Assembly (NCBI RefSeq): GCF_000003855.2
Contig: NW_003101681.1
Location: 338,191 to 387,812, forward strand
Length of the DNA stretch: 49,622 bases
Direction: 5' to 3'
Origin: Blastomyces gilchristii SLH14081
Lineage: Eukaryota; Ascomycota; Eurotiomycetes; Onygenales; Ajellomycetaceae
Positions 46,481-49,622 of the stretch are shown here, in pieces. Positions within the stretch are counted from its first letter, which is position 1. Every line of letters begins with the position of its first letter. The position numbers were made by a program, and so were the translations under genes. Below the pieces are notes generated by a model. It saw only the letters and a list, made by a program, of their open reading frames with translations. It had not been told where the DNA came from and searched no databases.

Positions 46481-48315
46481 GATATTAAGATGAGTGTTCA
46501 CTTCTTCATTCTCACTTATATCTCATTCAGAAGTCTGCTTTCTCTTGATATTTACAGAATTCAGAGAGTTATTTAATATAAGCATCTCTTTCACTTTGAA
46601 GACTTTTCATAGAATATCAGTGAGTGTCTTCAAGCTCACTGATTCTACTAGTTTTTTAACTTTCTTACTTTTCTTGACTGTGCATACTGTGTGTAATCTT
46701 TTATATTATGATTTTGACATCTGCAGTTGAAGCAAGCTCAATGCTCATAATACTAAGATTTTCACTTAGAAAATCTCTTTTTCAGAGAATTCAGTGCTTT
46801 AGCAATGACATTCAAATCTAGATTCATTATATTCAGGTGTATAACTTGTATTATAGAAGTCTGACTATCTACTCTTCACTGAGACATACTTAACTACAGT
46901 ATTTTCTGTTATAATTGACTTGCTTGTTTCTGTACAATGAGAATATTGTATACTTCTTTCATCATATCTGATTATAAGGTTAAGCATTTTCATTTCACTC
47001 TCAACTCAGATATAAGATCATGAATGAAGATCTGTAAACAGAAAGATGTTGAAAGCTCTTCATTTAACACAAGATAGTATAAGCTGAAGTATGTAAAGTA
47101 TGATATAAGATCACTCACTTATCTACACTCAGTGAAGTATTTATAACACTTATCTTATACATTCACTTTCTCAAAGTTATGCAAGATTGATTTGAAAAGC
47201 TCATTTCATGTTCATGAGAATGAATATTACTTCAGATCTGTGAGATTCATCTTTTCATCAGTCATTTATAATGACTTCACTTTTCTGTATAGAAACACAG
47301 CAGATCTTAAGACTTGTTAAAATTCTGTTAACTGTCTGTCTGTAAGTTCATATTCAATCTGATAATATGATTGTATCTGACTTTGTCAGCTGATTACAGC
47401 ATTATCTTTTCAGTTATTATTGAAACTTGATGACTTCAGCAGATCTTTCAGCTTGATATATCTTATACTCAGATTCTCATTCTGCACAGTGATCTCAGAT
47501 AATGTGTACACTTCTGAAGAGATTATAAATAATCATGATGAGATCTTCAGATTCAGTATGATTATCTGTCTGTATAAATATTCAATCTCTCACTGCAGAT
47601 CTACAACCTGGTTTTCTCTATTCTTATTAATGATAATGATTGTGTCAGCAAAGCTCTTTATAGTGAATGCTTGATCTGCAGTAAATGTCAATTGTTGTTT
47701 AACTTTCATGTCAGTCTGCCACTGTATATGCAAGCCCTCAATCTCATTTAGAATTCTTGTACACATACAGAGCTTTAATTTCAGTTTAGCAGTCTCAGCT
47801 GCTTTTCTTACTGTTTTAAGTAAACTCTCTAAGAGGTTCTGCATATCTTTCAGTTCAGATAGCAGAGAAGAATATTCATATTCACTAGAGAAGATGTTCA
47901 TTTTAATAATTTCTCATTGATTGTACAATATCTATCATTATATTATTATATTATTATATCATTATATTGTTATATGATTTCTGATTTATGTTTTCTGTTA
48001 TTATTATATCACTCTGATAATCATCACTCTTCTTTTATTCTTCTGAGTAGAGAGCAGTCTTCTTTGAATCTGGTTCATTACTTTCATCTCTTTTCTCACA
48101 CCTCATCTGTTCACATACATGATATTCATCTAAGTATGAAGTTCTTCTTCAACAAGCAGAGCAGTATCAATCAGATGCTCTTTCACTCACTGCTTCTTTG
48201 TACACTATCTTTTGAGATGTTTTAGAATCACATTGGCATGATATCTATAAATTACTTTATAGACAGAATTATCATGTTCTGGAGAAGCCTGCACTTCTCA
48301 CTGATTTTTAGACAT
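46481..48315 (-). pseudogene. Gypsy A3 gag with long helical segment, decayed
   Basis: The ATG at 48315-48313 opens MSKN, ten bases from the LTR. The minus-strand stretch 47901-47590 (103 codons) is the longest intact part of gag in family A and is a heptad-patterned helix (LLSELKDMQNLLESLLK). The nucleocapsid knuckle lies near 46715-46740. The overlapping plus-strand stretches at 47420-48225 are shadows. Confidence 0.75.
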
Positions 48316-48324
48316 GCTATCAGA

Positions 48325-48491
48325 TGTGATTCAAAGGTTGCTTGAGTCAGCATACAATTACAGGCGTACACTGACTTCTTATATACAGTACACTAAATTA
48401 ATTGATGGCCGCTATGGCCTCTTTACATTCGTAAGCAAGTTCAGAAGCGGCCGCGTTATTATCCGACAGTTGTACGTTCTTCTGAACCACA
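48325..48491 (-). repeat. Gypsy A3 5' LTR, 167 bp
   Basis: TGTGATTC...GAACCACA with GCGGCCGC and CCGACAGTTGTACG kept. Gag starts to its left. The open frame at 48314-48508, seen in the antisense of every copy of this LTR, is a by-product of the repeat. Confidence 0.9.
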
Positions 48492-48721
48492 TAAGAAAGA
48501 GATTGTAAAGATTTTATTAATTTATCTCAAAAATCAATTTTAGTTTATTAGATTCTCTTCAAAAATTCAACCTAGTTACTGAACTAGTGTGAAAAAAATC
48601 AGGTGTTTTATACACAAAAGTCTTTTATTCTTCTTTTGAAACAGTCTGACCAACTTTTCAAAAGAGTTCAATAAATATCTTAATTGAAACAGTCTGACAC
48701 ACTTTTCATTGAGTGAGAACA

Positions 48722-49592
48722 ATGAGTTCAAAAATACACTCAGTTGATGTAGAAAAAGATGCTTTCTCAAATGCTATTCCTGAGATTGAAATTCTCAAGA
48801 GAAGAAAGAAAGAAGAAATAGAGAAATAACAAGTTCTTGAAATACAGAAACTTGAAAAAGTAAGCAAGATTCTTGAAAAGCAGTGTCTGAGTAAGATGAA
48901 TGAAGAAGTTCTGTTAATTCTTCATACTCAGGCTAGACAACTATAGAAGATGATCAAGTTCAAACTTAGAATTTCAAACACAGTTCAAAAAACATTGAAA
49001 ATTTCTAGTATAATCACTGACTCTTTATTTTACTCTTCTTCTTTTTCTACATCTTCTTCTTCTTTAAATCAGAAGAAAACATATACTTAAGCAGCTGAAT
49101 CTACTGTCTCTAAACCTGCTATCTCAAAACCTGCTCAAAATCCTGAGAAAACTGAGAAGAATACTGCTCATACTTCTATTCATAGAAAAGTAAAGAAAGA
49201 AATGCAAAAAGAGAAAAACTTTCAAATCTTCAGAAATAGAAGACTTATTCTCAAAGTCTCAAATCAGAATATCTTACAAAGAAACAAGCTAAACTCAAAT
49301 CTTATTTTCAGAATTAGAAATGAAATTAACCAGCAGTTTTTTTCTCAGTTAATAACTGATATTGAAGTTTAAAAATCAGTTATAGCTTGAATTGAGCCAT
49401 TCTTCTTTGAAAACTTCACTATTCTGACTACAATGTCTGAATTCAGTGTGAAATTCCTTATTCAGAATGAGAATCTCTGAAAATCAGCAGTAGAATTCTT
49501 GTCAAATATAACAATTCTATCTAAGAGAGATGAAAAGAGAGACAAATTCATTCTTCATAATATTTCAGTTAGAAATTTTTGACTGTGAAGAT
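48722..49592 (+). pseudogene. LINE-3 ORF1, N-terminal part, decayed and cut
   Basis: ATG at 48722 opens MSSKIHSVDVEKDAF. A Lys/Glu-rich helical stretch follows (about 48780-48960), then a Ser/Thr-rich linker (about 49020-49090) and a globular part. Codon 238 (49433) aligns with base 1 of LINE-1, so together the two copies cover all of ORF1. The only stops are decay-type (for example TAA at 48826). The frame is cut at 49592 by an (ATT)n insertion edge. Confidence 0.75.
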
Positions 49593-49622
49593 TATTAGTA
49601 TTATCGTATTATTATTATTATT
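49593..49622 (-). repeat. (ATT)n run, probable tail of a minus-strand LINE or SINE
   Basis: LINE-3 homology stops exactly where ATTATTAGTATTATCGTATTATT begins. Reversed, this is an imperfect (AAT)n tail like those of the LINEs and SINEs here, so another element in the opposite direction probably begins at this point and continues beyond the window. Confidence 0.55.

Larger units (their letters stand above)
39727..48491 (-). mobile_element. Gypsy A copy A3, full-length, one MITE inside
   Basis: Minus-strand copy with 5' LTR at 48325-48491 and 3' LTR at 39727-39894. Without MITE-3 it is about 8.25 kb. Flanks CAAG (39723-39726) and TAAG (48492-48495) fit a 4-bp duplication with one C to T change. 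It supplies the uninterrupted version of most regions broken in A2. Confidence 0.92.
39346..49592 (+). mobile_element. LINE-3: 5' region and ORF1 of the Tad1-like LINE, split by Gypsy A3
   Basis: The visible parts are a putative 5' UTR (about 39346-39726 and 48496-48721) and ORF1 (48722-49592). The left edge is uncertain. Gypsy A3 lies in the 5' UTR, flanked by CAAG/TAAG. At 49593 the LINE sequence is interrupted by an (ATT)n run; LINE-1 shows how it would continue. Confidence 0.75.

Noticed and set aside
48314..48508. A recurring 63-residue open frame (also at 16211-16402 and 30805-31065 on the minus strand)
   Set aside because: It is the antisense reading of the Gypsy A LTR and recurs only because the LTR is repeated.
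1..49622. Bacterial-type features such as CRISPR arrays, operons or ribosome-binding sites
   Set aside because: No spaced direct repeats or gene runs of that kind; the content is eukaryotic retroelements, SINEs and MITEs.

Overview
This window is a transposon graveyard from a fungal genome, most probably a filamentous ascomycete. The evidence is Tad1-like LINEs with CCHC ORF1, EEP endonuclease, RT and RNase H, chromodomain Ty3/Gypsy elements, and repeat-directed C:G to T:A decay resembling RIP. No intact host gene, rRNA or free-standing tRNA gene is seen. The sequence is AT-rich, and nearly every open frame is a fragment of a decayed element gene in which Trp codons read TGA and Gln codons often read TAA/TAG. 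The species cannot be named from the sequence.

The order of insertion can be read from target-site duplications (TSDs). Left part: LINE-1 (1-5245, +) lies inside Gypsy family A copy A1 (5246-10079, -). A1 abuts LINE-2 (10080-12006, +), of which only the 3' part is visible. LINE-2 abuts the 3' end of a chromodomain Gypsy, F (12007-12780). Next comes an unrecognised decayed 536-codon frame (12859-14469), and then the start of Gypsy D.

Central stack: the gag-pol frame of Gypsy D (about 15.29-15.50 kb, 31.24-32.14 kb, 37.8-38.46 kb) is split by SINE-1 (15496-31230, 13-bp TSD) and by a complete chromodomain Gypsy E2 (32138-37810, -, 5-bp TSD). SINE-1 is split by a hAT-like MITE (15503-16010, 8-bp TSD) and by a complete Gypsy A copy A2 (16225-31066, +). 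A2 is split by a second MITE (17423-17928), a second, well-preserved SINE (19671-20043, 12-bp TSD) and a complete chromodomain Gypsy E1 (20626-26295, +, 5-bp TSD). Nesting is four elements deep (D, SINE-1, A2, E1). The frame of D is restored across both excised inserts. A 100-N assembly gap lies at 27813-27912 inside A2.

Right part: a GC-rich island with no RIP-like decay (38473-39030), an AT-rich LTR-like stretch, then LINE-3 (about 39.35-49.59 kb, +) split by a complete Gypsy A copy A3 (39727-48491, -). A3 carries a third MITE (45359-45864). The window ends in an (ATT)n run that looks like the reversed tail of another LINE or SINE.

Families defined here: a Tad1-like LINE with an (AAT)n tail; a tRNA-derived SINE with the same kind of tail, probably mobilised by that LINE; Gypsy A (about 8.25 kb, 167-bp LTRs, long unexplained region after pol); Gypsy E (about 5.67 kb, 293-309-bp LTRs, chromodomain); Gypsy D and F fragments; and a 506-508-bp MITE with TIRs TAGACTGRCCG. 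Coordinates of ends supported by TSDs are reliable to a base or two; domain borders within decayed genes are approximate.
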